The translations under genes were made by a program, and so were the position numbers. From the NCBI RefSeq assembly GCF_018141105.1, contig NZ_CP054839.1:186001-250000 (forward strand): 64,000 nucleotides of DNA. Reading direction: 5' to 3'. The notes below the pieces were generated by a model. The model ran no database searches, was not told the DNA's origin, and was given only the letters and a program-made list of their open reading frames with translations. This stretch comes from Saccharopolyspora erythraea. GTDB lineage: Bacteria > Actinomycetota > Actinomycetes > Mycobacteriales > Pseudonocardiaceae. Position 1 is the stretch's first letter, and each line of letters begins with the position of its first letter. Positions 10,539 through 18,456 of the stretch are shown here, in pieces.

Positions 10539-10590
10539 TGACATGTCATCACCGACATGTCAACTCTGACATGTTCGGGATGACATGACG
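10539..10590. promoter_or_regulatory. Four 14-bp-spaced TGACATG sites, probable PadR operators
   Basis: TGACATGTCA, CGACATGTCA, TGACATGTTC and TGACATGACG begin at 10539, 10553, 10567 and 10581, an exact 14-bp period. The core GACATGTC is palindromic, matching the ATGT/ACAT type of site bound by PadR proteins. The array fills the gap between the carotenoid oxygenase and PadR genes, and a TAGAGT -10 for the PadR gene follows at 10602. Confidence 0.75.
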
Positions 10591-10625
10591 GTTTTGTCAG
10601 GTAGAGTCGGGGTTCGGAGGTAACG

Positions 10626-11177
10626 ATGTCGCTGCGCTACGCCCTGCTCGGACTGCTGGCCGACGAACCGCAGAGCGGTTACGACCTGACCCAGCGTTTC
10701 GAGCAGTCTCTGAAGCGCTACGCCTGGCACGCCAGGCACAGCCAGATCTATCCGGAGCTGAACAAGCTCGCGGCCGACGGTCTGATCTCCGTCGTGGAGG
10801 AAGGCGCCCGAGGGCGCCGCACCTACGCGCTCACCGAAGCGGGCCGGGAAGCACTGCACGACTGGCTCATGGACTGGTCCTCCCTCCAGCCCGTCCGCAA
10901 CGAGTTCGTGCTGCGCCTCTTCCTCATGTCGGTCCTGGATCCGGCGGAAGCGCTTCCCGTGCTGCGCGGCATCCGCGAGCACGCGGAGGAGGAGGTGGCC
11001 GAGCTGAAATCAAGGGTGGAAGCGGCCAGCGGGCCCGACGGGCAGTGGGGTTTCGGCCGGCTCGCGGGGGAGTACGGCGTGCGCCAGTACCAGGCCATGG
11101 TCGACTGGGCGAAATGGGCGGAAAGCGAGCTGGCACGGGCGGTGCCGGACGAGGACTCCGCCGGCACCAGCACATGA
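10626..11177 (+). CDS. PadR-family transcriptional regulator
   Basis: A 183-residue PadR protein. The winged helix is at residues 1-80 (RYALLGLLADEPQSGYDLTQRFEQSL, QIYPELNKLAADGLI, GRRTYALTEAGREAL), and an amphipathic C-terminal dimerisation domain follows. ATG 10626 has CGGAGG 5 nt upstream. It is divergent from the carotenoid oxygenase operon, and the gap holds four regularly spaced sites, so it most likely represses both itself and that operon. The inducer is unknown, perhaps the oxygenase substrate or a phenolic compound. Confidence 0.92.
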   Translation: MSLRYALLGLLADEPQSGYDLTQRFEQSLKRYAWHARHSQIYPELNKLAADGLISVVEEGARGRRTYALTEAGREALHDWLMDWSSLQPVRNEFVLRLFLMSVLDPAEALPVLRGIREHAEEEVAELKSRVEAASGPDGQWGFGRLAGEYGVRQYQAMVDWAKWAESELARAVPDEDSAGTST

Positions 11178-11379
11178 GCCTGAAGGACTCAAGCCGCCGG
11201 GTCTGTGTGCGGCCCGACGAACCAGGGCTCCTGATCGAGGCGATGAACATCGCACTGCCGCCAGGAGCACCCGTCGTGGCCTACCGTCAGCGGAAATGTT
11301 CATCCGCAGATCACCCGTTCGGAGGTGGACCTTCACCGTCCGGGGCAAAAGTGGGAGGCCCCGAACCCTGGAGGTTGTC

Positions 11380-12954
11380 TTGTCCGATCCCACCACCGTT
11401 TCGCGCCGGAGCGTGCTGCTGGGCGGCACCGCCGCCGGCGCCGTCGCGCTCTCCGCGGCGACCGCGCTGCCCGCTGCCGCGCAGCAGGGCGCCGGCTTCG
11501 CCCGGCGCGGCGAGGTCTTCACCCTCGGCGTCGCCTCCGGCGACCCGGCCCCAGACGGCGTGGTGCTGTGGACCCGGCTGGCCGCCGACCCGCTCGCCGA
11601 GGACGGCATGGGCGGCATGCCGGACAAGACCTTCCCCGTGCAGTGGGAGGTCGCCGAGGACGAGCGGTTCCACCGCGTCGTCCAGCGCGGTGAGGCGCAG
11701 GCCGCGCCGAGCCTCGGCCACAGCGTGCACGTCGAGCTGACCGGGCTGCGCCCGGACCGCGAGTACTTCTACCGCTTCCGCGCAGAGGGCGGCGTCTCGC
11801 CGGTGGGCCGCACCCGGACCGCGCCGCTGCCGGGCGCGATGACCGAGCTGACCATGGCCTTCGCCTCGTGCGCGCAGTTCGAGCACGGCTTCTTCACCGC
11901 CTACCGCCACCTCGCCGAGGAGCACCCGGACCTGGTGCTGCACCTGGGCGACTACCAGTACGAGTACAAGGCCGGCGACTACGTGATCCCCGGCGGCAAC
12001 ATCCGCGACCACGCCGGTCCCGAGACCACGACGCTGGCCAACTACCGCCAGCGGCACGCGCAGTACAAGTCGGACCCGGACCTGCAGGTCGCGCACGCGG
12101 CCGCGCCGTGGGTCGTGGTGTGGGACGACCACGAGCTGGACAACAACTGGGCCGACGAGATCCACGAGAAGCCGGAGAAGCCGCAGCCGGACTTCCTGGA
12201 GCGCCGCAAGGCCGCCTTCCAGGCGTACTACGAGAACATGCCGCTGCGCCGGGCCCAGGTCCCCAAGGGCATCGACCTGCGGCTGCACCGCCGCATCGAG
12301 TGGGGCCGGCTCGCGACGTTCCACATGCTCGACACCCGCCAGTACCGCGACGACCAGGTCGGCGGTGACAAGGTCCCGACCACCGACCCGGCCCGGCTGG
12401 ACCCCGCGCGCAGCCTGACCGGCGCTGAGCAGGAGCGCTGGCTGCTCAAGAACCTGCGGTCGTCGAACGCGCGCTGGGACGTGCTCGGCCAGCAGGTCAT
12501 GTTCGCCGAGATCGACCTGGCCGAAGGTGACGCCGAGGGCTACAACCCCGACGCCTGGGACGGCTACGTCGGATCGCGGCAGCGCGTCATCCAGGGCTTC
12601 CAGCAGGGCAAGGTCCGCAACCCGGTCGTGCTGACCGGTGACGTGCACAAGAACTGGGCCAACGACGTGCAGAGCGACGGTCGCACGGTGGCCACCGAGC
12701 TGACCACCACCTCGATCACCAGCGGCGGCGACGGCTCGGAGTCGTTGACCGACAAGGAGAAGGGCTACCTGCGGGACAACCCGCACGTGCGCTTCTACAG
12801 CAACCAGCGCGGCTACATCCGCACCAGGTTCACCGAGGGCGAGCTGCGCGCGGACTACCGCGTGGTGCCGTACGTGTCGAAGCAGGGCGCTCCGGTGCGC
12901 ACCGCCGCCAGCTTCGTGGTCGAGGACGGCAGGCCCGGCCTCAACCCGGCGTGA
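11380..12954 (+). CDS. phoD: PhoD-family alkaline phosphatase/phosphodiesterase, Tat-exported
   Basis: A secreted phosphatase of 524 residues. The N-terminus has the twin-arginine signal SRRSVLLGG followed by an Ala-rich hydrophobic stretch ending at AAAQQ. The PhoD N-terminal beta-domain (VFTLGVASGDPAPDGVVLWTRL) precedes the metallophosphatase domain with LHLGDYQYEY, WDDHELDNNW and LTGDVHKNWAND. It should release phosphate from phosphodiesters or monoesters outside the cell with Ca/Fe cofactors. TTG 11380 is chosen because TGGAGG lies 5 nt upstream and the signal peptide then has a normal length; an open frame reaches 11296. No clear PHO box was found upstream. Confidence 0.92.
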   Translation: MSDPTTVSRRSVLLGGTAAGAVALSAATALPAAAQQGAGFARRGEVFTLGVASGDPAPDGVVLWTRLAADPLAEDGMGGMPDKTFPVQWEVAEDERFHRVVQRGEAQAAPSLGHSVHVELTGLRPDREYFYRFRAEGGVSPVGRTRTAPLPGAMTELTMAFASCAQFEHGFFTAYRHLAEEHPDLVLHLGDYQYEYKAGDYVIPGGNIRDHAGPETTTLANYRQRHAQYKSDPDLQVAHAAAPWVVVWDDHELDNNWADEIHEKPEKPQPDFLERRKAAFQAYYENMPLRRAQVPKGIDLRLHRRIEWGRLATFHMLDTRQYRDDQVGGDKVPTTDPARLDPARSLTGAEQERWLLKNLRSSNARWDVLGQQVMFAEIDLAEGDAEGYNPDAWDGYVGSRQRVIQGFQQGKVRNPVVLTGDVHKNWANDVQSDGRTVATELTTTSITSGGDGSESLTDKEKGYLRDNPHVRFYSNQRGYIRTRFTEGELRADYRVVPYVSKQGAPVRTAASFVVEDGRPGLNPA

Positions 12955-13033
12955 TCCTGGCGGAGCCGGGACCGAACCCGGCGTGACCGCGTCCGTGGGG
13001 GTCGCCGCGAGCGGCCCCCACGGCGTCGCCGCT

Positions 13034-13606
13034 TCAGTGCGACGCGGGCACCAGGATCTCCACGCCTGGCGGGACGAACGCGATGTCGATCTTGTACGGC
13101 CCGCGCACCGGTTCCGGCCAGCCGATCAGCTCCCATTCGAGGCGATGGCTGAGCATGTCGTTGCAGCGCAGGCGATGCCGACCGACGTACTCGTGATCAA
13201 CGGGTTCGGCGGATTCCAGGAAAGCCGGGCTCAGGTCCGGGAAAACGTCGGTCAGGTCCGGGAAAGCGCTGGCGGATGCAGAGAAAGCACCGGCCGCGTC
13301 CGGGAAAGCACCCACAAGCTCCGGGAAAACATCCCCGGTCGACGGAAGATCATCCCGGCCCGCCGGGAATTCGATCATTTCCCGCGCCGACAGCTCATCC
13401 CAGTCCACCCGCGGCCACTCGATCTCTTCCTGGTCTTCGCCTTCCGCCCCGGCGTGCGCGCCGCAAAGGTGCTCGACCGTCACCGTTCCGGGGCCGGCGT
13501 GCGCGTGCTGCCCCTTTCCTCCGCGCAGCGGGAAAACGGCCAGGGCCACCGCCGCGGCGCAGCCGAGCAGCAGAATTCCCGCGGTGCCGCTGAGAACCGG
13601 GTGCAT
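13034..13606 (-). CDS. Membrane-anchored hypothetical protein with xFPxxxx heptad repeats
   Basis: A 190-residue protein of unknown family. One hydrophobic segment (GTAGILLLGCAAAVALAVFPL) lies near the N-terminus and the rest is probably extracellular. Residues of about 100-135 form a run of seven-residue units (VFPELVG, AFPDAAG, AFSASAS, AFPDLTD, VFPDLSP), encoded by 21-bp DNA repeats. A separate C-terminal part follows (CNDMLSHRLEWELIGWPEPVRGPYKIDIAF). ATG 13606 overlaps the TGA of the Cys-rich protein gene, so it is the second gene of that unit. Confidence 0.65.
   Translation of the reverse strand: MHPVLSGTAGILLLGCAAAVALAVFPLRGGKGQHAHAGPGTVTVEHLCGAHAGAEGEDQEEIEWPRVDWDELSAREMIEFPAGRDDLPSTGDVFPELVGAFPDAAGAFSASASAFPDLTDVFPDLSPAFLESAEPVDHEYVGRHRLRCNDMLSHRLEWELIGWPEPVRGPYKIDIAFVPPGVEILVPASH
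13216..13340 (-). repeat. 21-bp tandem repeats coding for heptads
   Basis: Units of 21 bp centred on TCCGGGAAA recur about five times, with one diverged unit around 13282. They encode the xFPxxxx heptads of the membrane-anchored protein. Confidence 0.75.
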
Positions 13607-13836
13607 CAGATCTTCCTTTCCGGGGCATCGCAGAGCATGCGCGCCTGCTCCATGCAGCAGGCGCAGGTCGGGGCCAGCCAGTCCACGTAGGACGGATCGG
13701 GGATCAGGACCGTTTTGCCGCACAGCGTTTCCCGTTCCTCGCCCTCGCGAGGCGGTGAGGTGGGACGCAGCGCGTGCCGTTCGCCCGCGATGGGACGCCA
13801 GTATACGGTCGGCCGATAAGACGAGATTCCGAACAC
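13606..13836 (-). CDS. Small Cys-rich, putative zinc-binding protein (copy B)
   Basis: A 76-residue homologue of the protein at 7713-7961, sharing YWRP, RHAL, the Cys-Gly pair and VDWLAPTCACC. GTG 13836 has GGGAGA 7 nt upstream. It faces an XRE/DUF5753 regulator at 14043, as copy A does, and is followed by an overlapping small gene. The function is unknown. His plus three to four Cys suggest metal binding. Confidence 0.72.
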   Translation of the reverse strand: MFGISSYRPTVYWRPIAGERHALRPTSPPREGEERETLCGKTVLIPDPSYVDWLAPTCACCMEQARMLCDAPERKI

Positions 13837-14042
13837 CGTTGTCTCCCAAGGCAGAACGACAGATCAAGACGGCGGCCCCGGCCGGGAGATCGGGGAGTCG
13901 CCGCCGGAGCCGCCGCCGGCGAGAACCCTATTAATGGAACGGTCCGACGCGCGAGTCCCTAAAAGGGTGATCGATTTCCGTGCATTGCCATGCCAAGGTG
14001 ATCGGGAAGAATGACCGGCTTCTTGAATTCGAAGGAATTTTC

Positions 14043-14867
14043 ATGACCGTCGCCAACCCGCCCGTCGCGCGGCTGCAGCTCGGCCAACTGCTCCGAGAAC
14101 TGCGCGAGAGCGCGGGTAAGAAACGCGAGGACGCCGCGGAGGTGCTGGAGTGCCAGGCGCCCAAGATCAGCAAGATCGAAACCGGCCGTTCCACCATCAG
14201 CGCCGGTGACGCGAGACTGCTGATAGACCTCTACGGCGCCAACGGAAACACCGCGCAGACCGTTCTGGAACTGGCCCGCGAGGCCCGCAAGCGCACCCAG
14301 GTCCGCGTCCCGGACTGGGCCCGCCGCTTCGTCGCGATGGAGAGCATCGCCGACGAGATCCGCGGCTACGAACCGGAGCTCGTGCCCGGCCTGCTGCAAA
14401 CCGCGGAGTACACCCGCGCGCATGCGATGGCCACCGATCCCGGCCAGGTCGACCGGCTGATGGCGGTCCGCGAGGAGCGCCAGGCGCGGATCTCCGGTGG
14501 CAACGTCCCGCTGCTGCACGTCGTGCTGAACGAGGCCGTGCTCCTGCGCCCGGTCGGAGGGCCGGAGGTGATGGGCGGGCAGCTTCGCCACCTGCGCGAG
14601 GTGGTGGAGTCGCCGGAGATCACGCTCCAGGTCCTGCCGTTCCATGCCGGCGCGCACGCCGGCATGGGGTCGTCGTTCGTGATGCTGCACCTGCGGGAGT
14701 CCGGCAGCACGGTGGTCTACGTCGAGGACCTCTACACCGCCGGCTACCTCGACGGCGGCTCCCACGTCGAACGCTACGGCGCGGCCTTCGACCGCCTGCG
14801 CGGGTCGGCCCTCGACGAGGCGGAGACGACCACGCTGCTCGAACGGCAGATCAAGGAATACGCGTAG
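14043..14867 (+). CDS. XRE-family regulator with DUF5753 domain (copy B)
   Basis: A 274-residue regulator of the same type as copy A. The helix-turn-helix is at about residues 10-65 (LGQLLRELRESAGKKREDAA, CQAPKISKIETGRSTIS), and DUF5753 follows (YEPELVPGLLQTAEYTRA, ITLQVLPFHAGAHAGMGSSF). ATG 14043 follows GAAGGAA; the open frame to 13980 has no homology. It faces the Cys-rich protein gene at 13836. Unlike copy A it has no DUF397 gene downstream. Confidence 0.92.
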   Translation: MTVANPPVARLQLGQLLRELRESAGKKREDAAEVLECQAPKISKIETGRSTISAGDARLLIDLYGANGNTAQTVLELAREARKRTQVRVPDWARRFVAMESIADEIRGYEPELVPGLLQTAEYTRAHAMATDPGQVDRLMAVREERQARISGGNVPLLHVVLNEAVLLRPVGGPEVMGGQLRHLREVVESPEITLQVLPFHAGAHAGMGSSFVMLHLRESGSTVVYVEDLYTAGYLDGGSHVERYGAAFDRLRGSALDEAETTTLLERQIKEYA

Positions 14868-15107
14868 GTCCGCGCGGCACCACCGGACGAGGCGGCGGCC
14901 GCATCCGCCGCCGGTCCGGTGCCGGCCCCGTCTCGGCACCAGCGCCCGCGGACCGTGGCGGCGCGATCATGAGAACCGCCGCCGGAGTGAACCGCCGTGC
15001 GTTCGCGGACGCCGAGCGGGCGAATCGCCGAAACGATCACACCTTCGGGGCTGGTTGTTCGCCAGTATGGTCAAACAACAGTCCGAACTCCCCAGCAGGG
15101 AGAGCCG

Positions 15108-18100
15108 GTGAACCACCCGATCGGTTCGGCCGTACTCGAACGTCCCGCCGAGCCCGGCCCGGAGCGGCCAGCGCGCAGGAGCACTCCGCTGTGGCTCGCT
15201 CACCTCGTCGCGCTCACGGTCGGTCTGCTGGGGCTGGTCTGCGCGGTGTCGTTGCCGTTCGCGCCGGTGTGGTCCGACCGCACCGAGGTGCGGTGGCCGT
15301 CCGTGCACGCCGGTACGCCGGACGCGCCAGGCACCGGCACGACGCTCGACGCCGGACTGCAGTCGACCACGGCGCTGTTCGCGCCCTACCGCCCCGCCGA
15401 GTTCCACGCGGCGGTGCCGTGCGCGACGCTGCGGATCGCGGACGGGACGGTGCTCTCGACGCTGCCGCCGGGCAGCGACCGCGAGGGCATGGTTGTCGCG
15501 GCCCGCGACGGTGAGCCGCGGCTGCTGCTCGGGCAGCGGGAGGTCGAGCTCCCACCGCTCTCCGGCGACTGCACGCTCACCGTGAACGCCGACTCGCGGC
15601 AGACGGTGATCACCGCGGGACCCTCCACGACGACGCTGCCCGGTGTCGCGGCACCGGAGATCTTCACCTTCAGCACCGATCTCGAACCGATGCAGGCCGC
15701 CACGCTCTCGGTCACCGCGCGCACGTTCTCGTGGTTCGACACCACACCCACCGAGCAGAAGCGCGGCCTGATCACCGGCGCGCTGCTGATGGCGGTGCTG
15801 TCGCTGCTGTTCCTGGTGGTGACCGCGCCGCCGGCGATGTCGGCGCTGCGCGGGGCCGCGCGGCCCAGGACCTGGCTGCTGCTGCCGGTCGACGCCGCCG
15901 TGCTCGGGATTCTCGCGTGGTGGCTGGTCATCGGCCCGATCAGCGACGACGACGGCTTCGCGATGATGACGGTCCGCAACTTCGAGCCGACCGGCGACAT
16001 CGCCAACTACTACCGCTGGTTCAACGCCTCCGAGACGCCGTTCACGCTGGTGCAGCACACGATGCGGTGGTTCGCCGACCACAGCCTCGCGCCCGTCTGG
16101 CTGCGGCTGCCGAGCGTGCTGGCGGGCGGGCTCACCTGGCTCGTCCTCAGCAGGGGCGTGGTCGGCCCGCTGTGCGGACCGGGCTCGCGGCTGCGGGCGC
16201 ACCTGCTCGCCGCGGTGTTCTTCCTGGCTTGCTGGCTGCCCTTCGACCTCGGCGTGCGTCCCGAGGCGTTCGTCGCGCTGGGTACCACGGTGCTGGTCGC
16301 GGCGCTGCTGAAGGCCGAACACTCCGCGGGCCCCTTCGCGTGGCTGGGCGTGGCGGCGGTGGCCGCCGGCCTGACCGTCGCGGTGACGCCGTCCGGCGTC
16401 GCGGCGCTGATCATCGTGCTCCTGTTCTCGCCGCGCATCGCGAGGCTGGTCGTGCGGCCGGGAGTCGTACCGGCGTGGCTGTCGATCCCGGCGCGCACCG
16501 CGCTGATCACGTGCGCGGGGTCGGTCGGCCTGGTCGCGATGTTCGCCGACTCGACGTGGAACGGCGTTGCGCAGGCGACCTGGCTGCACAACGAGTTCGG
16601 CCCGAGCCTGGGCTGGTATCAGGAGTTCAACCGCTACAACGTGCTGCTCGGCACCACGCACTGGGGCGCCGCCGGCAAGCGGCTCGCGGTCTTCCTGGTG
16701 GTCACCGCGGTGCTGATCGCGGCGGGCTGCGTGCTGCGCGGAGTGCACCGCTCGACGCGGATGCCCGACGTCGCGCTGCTGCTCGGCGCGGTGGCGGCGA
16801 TCTTCGCCGCGCTGTGGCTGACGCCGTCGAAGTGGACCCACCACTTCGGCTCGCTCGCCGGTCTCGGTCCGGCGCTGCTGGCGGTGACCGTCGTGATGCT
16901 GACGCGGGTGCGCGCGCGGCGGGAGGCCCGAGTGCTGGGAGTGTGCGGGGCGCTGGCGGCATCGCTGGCGGCGGGGTTGGCGTTCATGGGGCCCAACGCC
17001 TGGTACCTGTACTCCGACATCGCGATGCCGTGGTCGGACACGCCGGTCGAGCCGCTGGACCAGCCGGTGCTGTGGCTCGCCGTGGGCGTGGCGGCCGGTC
17101 TGGCCGGCTTCGCCGTCGTTCTCCTGTCGCGGCGCGGTGACTCCGAGGCGCGGCAGGCGTGGACCGCCATGCCGTCGTCGGTGATGGCGTTGGCGGCCCT
17201 GGCATCGACGATCGTGCTGCTCGGCTCGTTCACCACCGCGTACCGGGAGATGGGCGACCGCTTCTCGGTCGCCCGCACCAACTGGCGCAGCGTGACCGCC
17301 ACGAGCTGCGGTGTCGAGCACGAGGTCGAGACCCTTCCGCTGGCCGCGACGTTGCGGGCACTGCCGGGCGCACCGGAATCCGACGGCTTCGCCCTTTCCG
17401 GGTCACCGCCACCGGAGCCCGACCTGGACCCCGAGTCCAGGAAGGACGGCGAGTTGCAGCCGCAGGAGGACGTGCCGCCGGTCTGGGACAGCCGCGAGGG
17501 CGGACCGCAGAACACCGGCAGCCTGACCACAGAGTGGTTCGAGCTGCCCGCGCTGGAGCCGGACCAGGTGCTCGCGATCTGGGTCGCGGGCAGGCCGGAG
17601 CAGGGCAACTCGCTCGTCGTCGAGTTCGGCACGCCGACCGGCGACGTGGTCCGGGAGCTGCGCGACCCGCCACCGACCGAACTGCCCTTCGACGACCCCC
17701 GACACGGCAGGCCGGTCGACTGGCGCGACTTCCGCCCATGGCGCGTGATGACCGTCGAGGTCCCCACCGGTGCCCGTACGGTGCGGCTGCACGCCGAGGA
17801 CCGGACGACCGACGAGCAGGGCTGGCTGGCGGTCAGCGCCCCGGTGGTCCGCGACGTCGTGCCGTTGCCCGAGGTGCTCGACGCGCAGGGGCCGACGCTC
17901 GTCGACTGGCCGATGGGACTGCTCTTCCCGTGCCGCATCGACTACCCGCGCGTCAGCGGCGGCACCGCTGACAGCCCCGGTGTCCTGGTCGCGCCGCCCG
18001 CCGGTGAGGCGTCGATGGCGTACGACCCCGGCCTCGGAGGGGTCTTCGCCGGGGTGCCGATGCAGTCGCGCCGGATCGAACTGCCGAGCAGGTTGCGCGA

Positions 18101-18236
18101 CGCCCCGGGCGTCCGGTGGGGGCACGTCTACGCCGTCAGCTACGACATCGAGCGCGACGTCTACGACCGGCAGGTGTCGAGGGTCCAGATCGGCGGTGCG
18201 GACGGCGACGGCGCCTACCCGTTCGAAGAGCACTGA
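15108..18236 (+). CDS. Emb-family arabinosyltransferase (paralogue 1)
   Basis: A GT-C membrane enzyme of 1042 residues (mycobacterial Emb proteins are about 1090). It moves arabinofuranose from decaprenyl-phosphoryl-arabinose to AG or a related arabinan outside the membrane. The N-terminal PFAPVWSDRTEVRWPS is typical of Emb. The catalytic loop ISDDDGFAMMTVRNF, followed by NYYRWFNASETPF, keeps the essential acidic pair. LTPSKWTHHFGSLAG is the conserved mid-protein motif, and a C-terminal carbohydrate-binding domain holds GWLAVSAPVVRD and LFPC. GTG 15108 has AGGGAGA upstream and a TATGGT -10 at 15066; the frame is open to 14997. Which Emb it equals is not clear. Confidence 0.9.
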   Translation: MNHPIGSAVLERPAEPGPERPARRSTPLWLAHLVALTVGLLGLVCAVSLPFAPVWSDRTEVRWPSVHAGTPDAPGTGTTLDAGLQSTTALFAPYRPAEFHAAVPCATLRIADGTVLSTLPPGSDREGMVVAARDGEPRLLLGQREVELPPLSGDCTLTVNADSRQTVITAGPSTTTLPGVAAPEIFTFSTDLEPMQAATLSVTARTFSWFDTTPTEQKRGLITGALLMAVLSLLFLVVTAPPAMSALRGAARPRTWLLLPVDAAVLGILAWWLVIGPISDDDGFAMMTVRNFEPTGDIANYYRWFNASETPFTLVQHTMRWFADHSLAPVWLRLPSVLAGGLTWLVLSRGVVGPLCGPGSRLRAHLLAAVFFLACWLPFDLGVRPEAFVALGTTVLVAALLKAEHSAGPFAWLGVAAVAAGLTVAVTPSGVAALIIVLLFSPRIARLVVRPGVVPAWLSIPARTALITCAGSVGLVAMFADSTWNGVAQATWLHNEFGPSLGWYQEFNRYNVLLGTTHWGAAGKRLAVFLVVTAVLIAAGCVLRGVHRSTRMPDVALLLGAVAAIFAALWLTPSKWTHHFGSLAGLGPALLAVTVVMLTRVRARREARVLGVCGALAASLAAGLAFMGPNAWYLYSDIAMPWSDTPVEPLDQPVLWLAVGVAAGLAGFAVVLLSRRGDSEARQAWTAMPSSVMALAALASTIVLLGSFTTAYREMGDRFSVARTNWRSVTATSCGVEHEVETLPLAATLRALPGAPESDGFALSGSPPPEPDLDPESRKDGELQPQEDVPPVWDSREGGPQNTGSLTTEWFELPALEPDQVLAIWVAGRPEQGNSLVVEFGTPTGDVVRELRDPPPTELPFDDPRHGRPVDWRDFRPWRVMTVEVPTGARTVRLHAEDRTTDEQGWLAVSAPVVRDVVPLPEVLDAQGPTLVDWPMGLLFPCRIDYPRVSGGTADSPGVLVAPPAGEASMAYDPGLGGVFAGVPMQSRRIELPSRLRDAPGVRWGHVYAVSYDIERDVYDRQVSRVQIGGADGDGAYPFEEH

Positions 18237-18456
18237 AGCGGTTGGCGCGAAACCCGGAGCCGCCTGATCAGGTGCCGCCACCGGCCACTCTTTCGAGTGG
18301 ACTGTCGGTGAGTGCCGGTGTGGTCGCTTTGCTTGGGGGTATGGGCTTTCATCGACCGTTCGCGGAATCTGCCGCGCGGCGGTCCCGCGGCTTTTCCTCC
18401 ATCCTGCGGTTCTGGAGACGCATCCGGAAGCGAGCACCTGATCGCGGGGAGCAGCC

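Noticed and set aside
11285-11380. Possible PHO box upstream of phoD (CTTCACCG)
   Set aside because: Only one half matches, and no second 11-bp direct repeat is at the right spacing.
13216-13340. CRISPR array
   Set aside because: The repeats are contiguous 21-bp coding units without unique spacers and keep an open frame.
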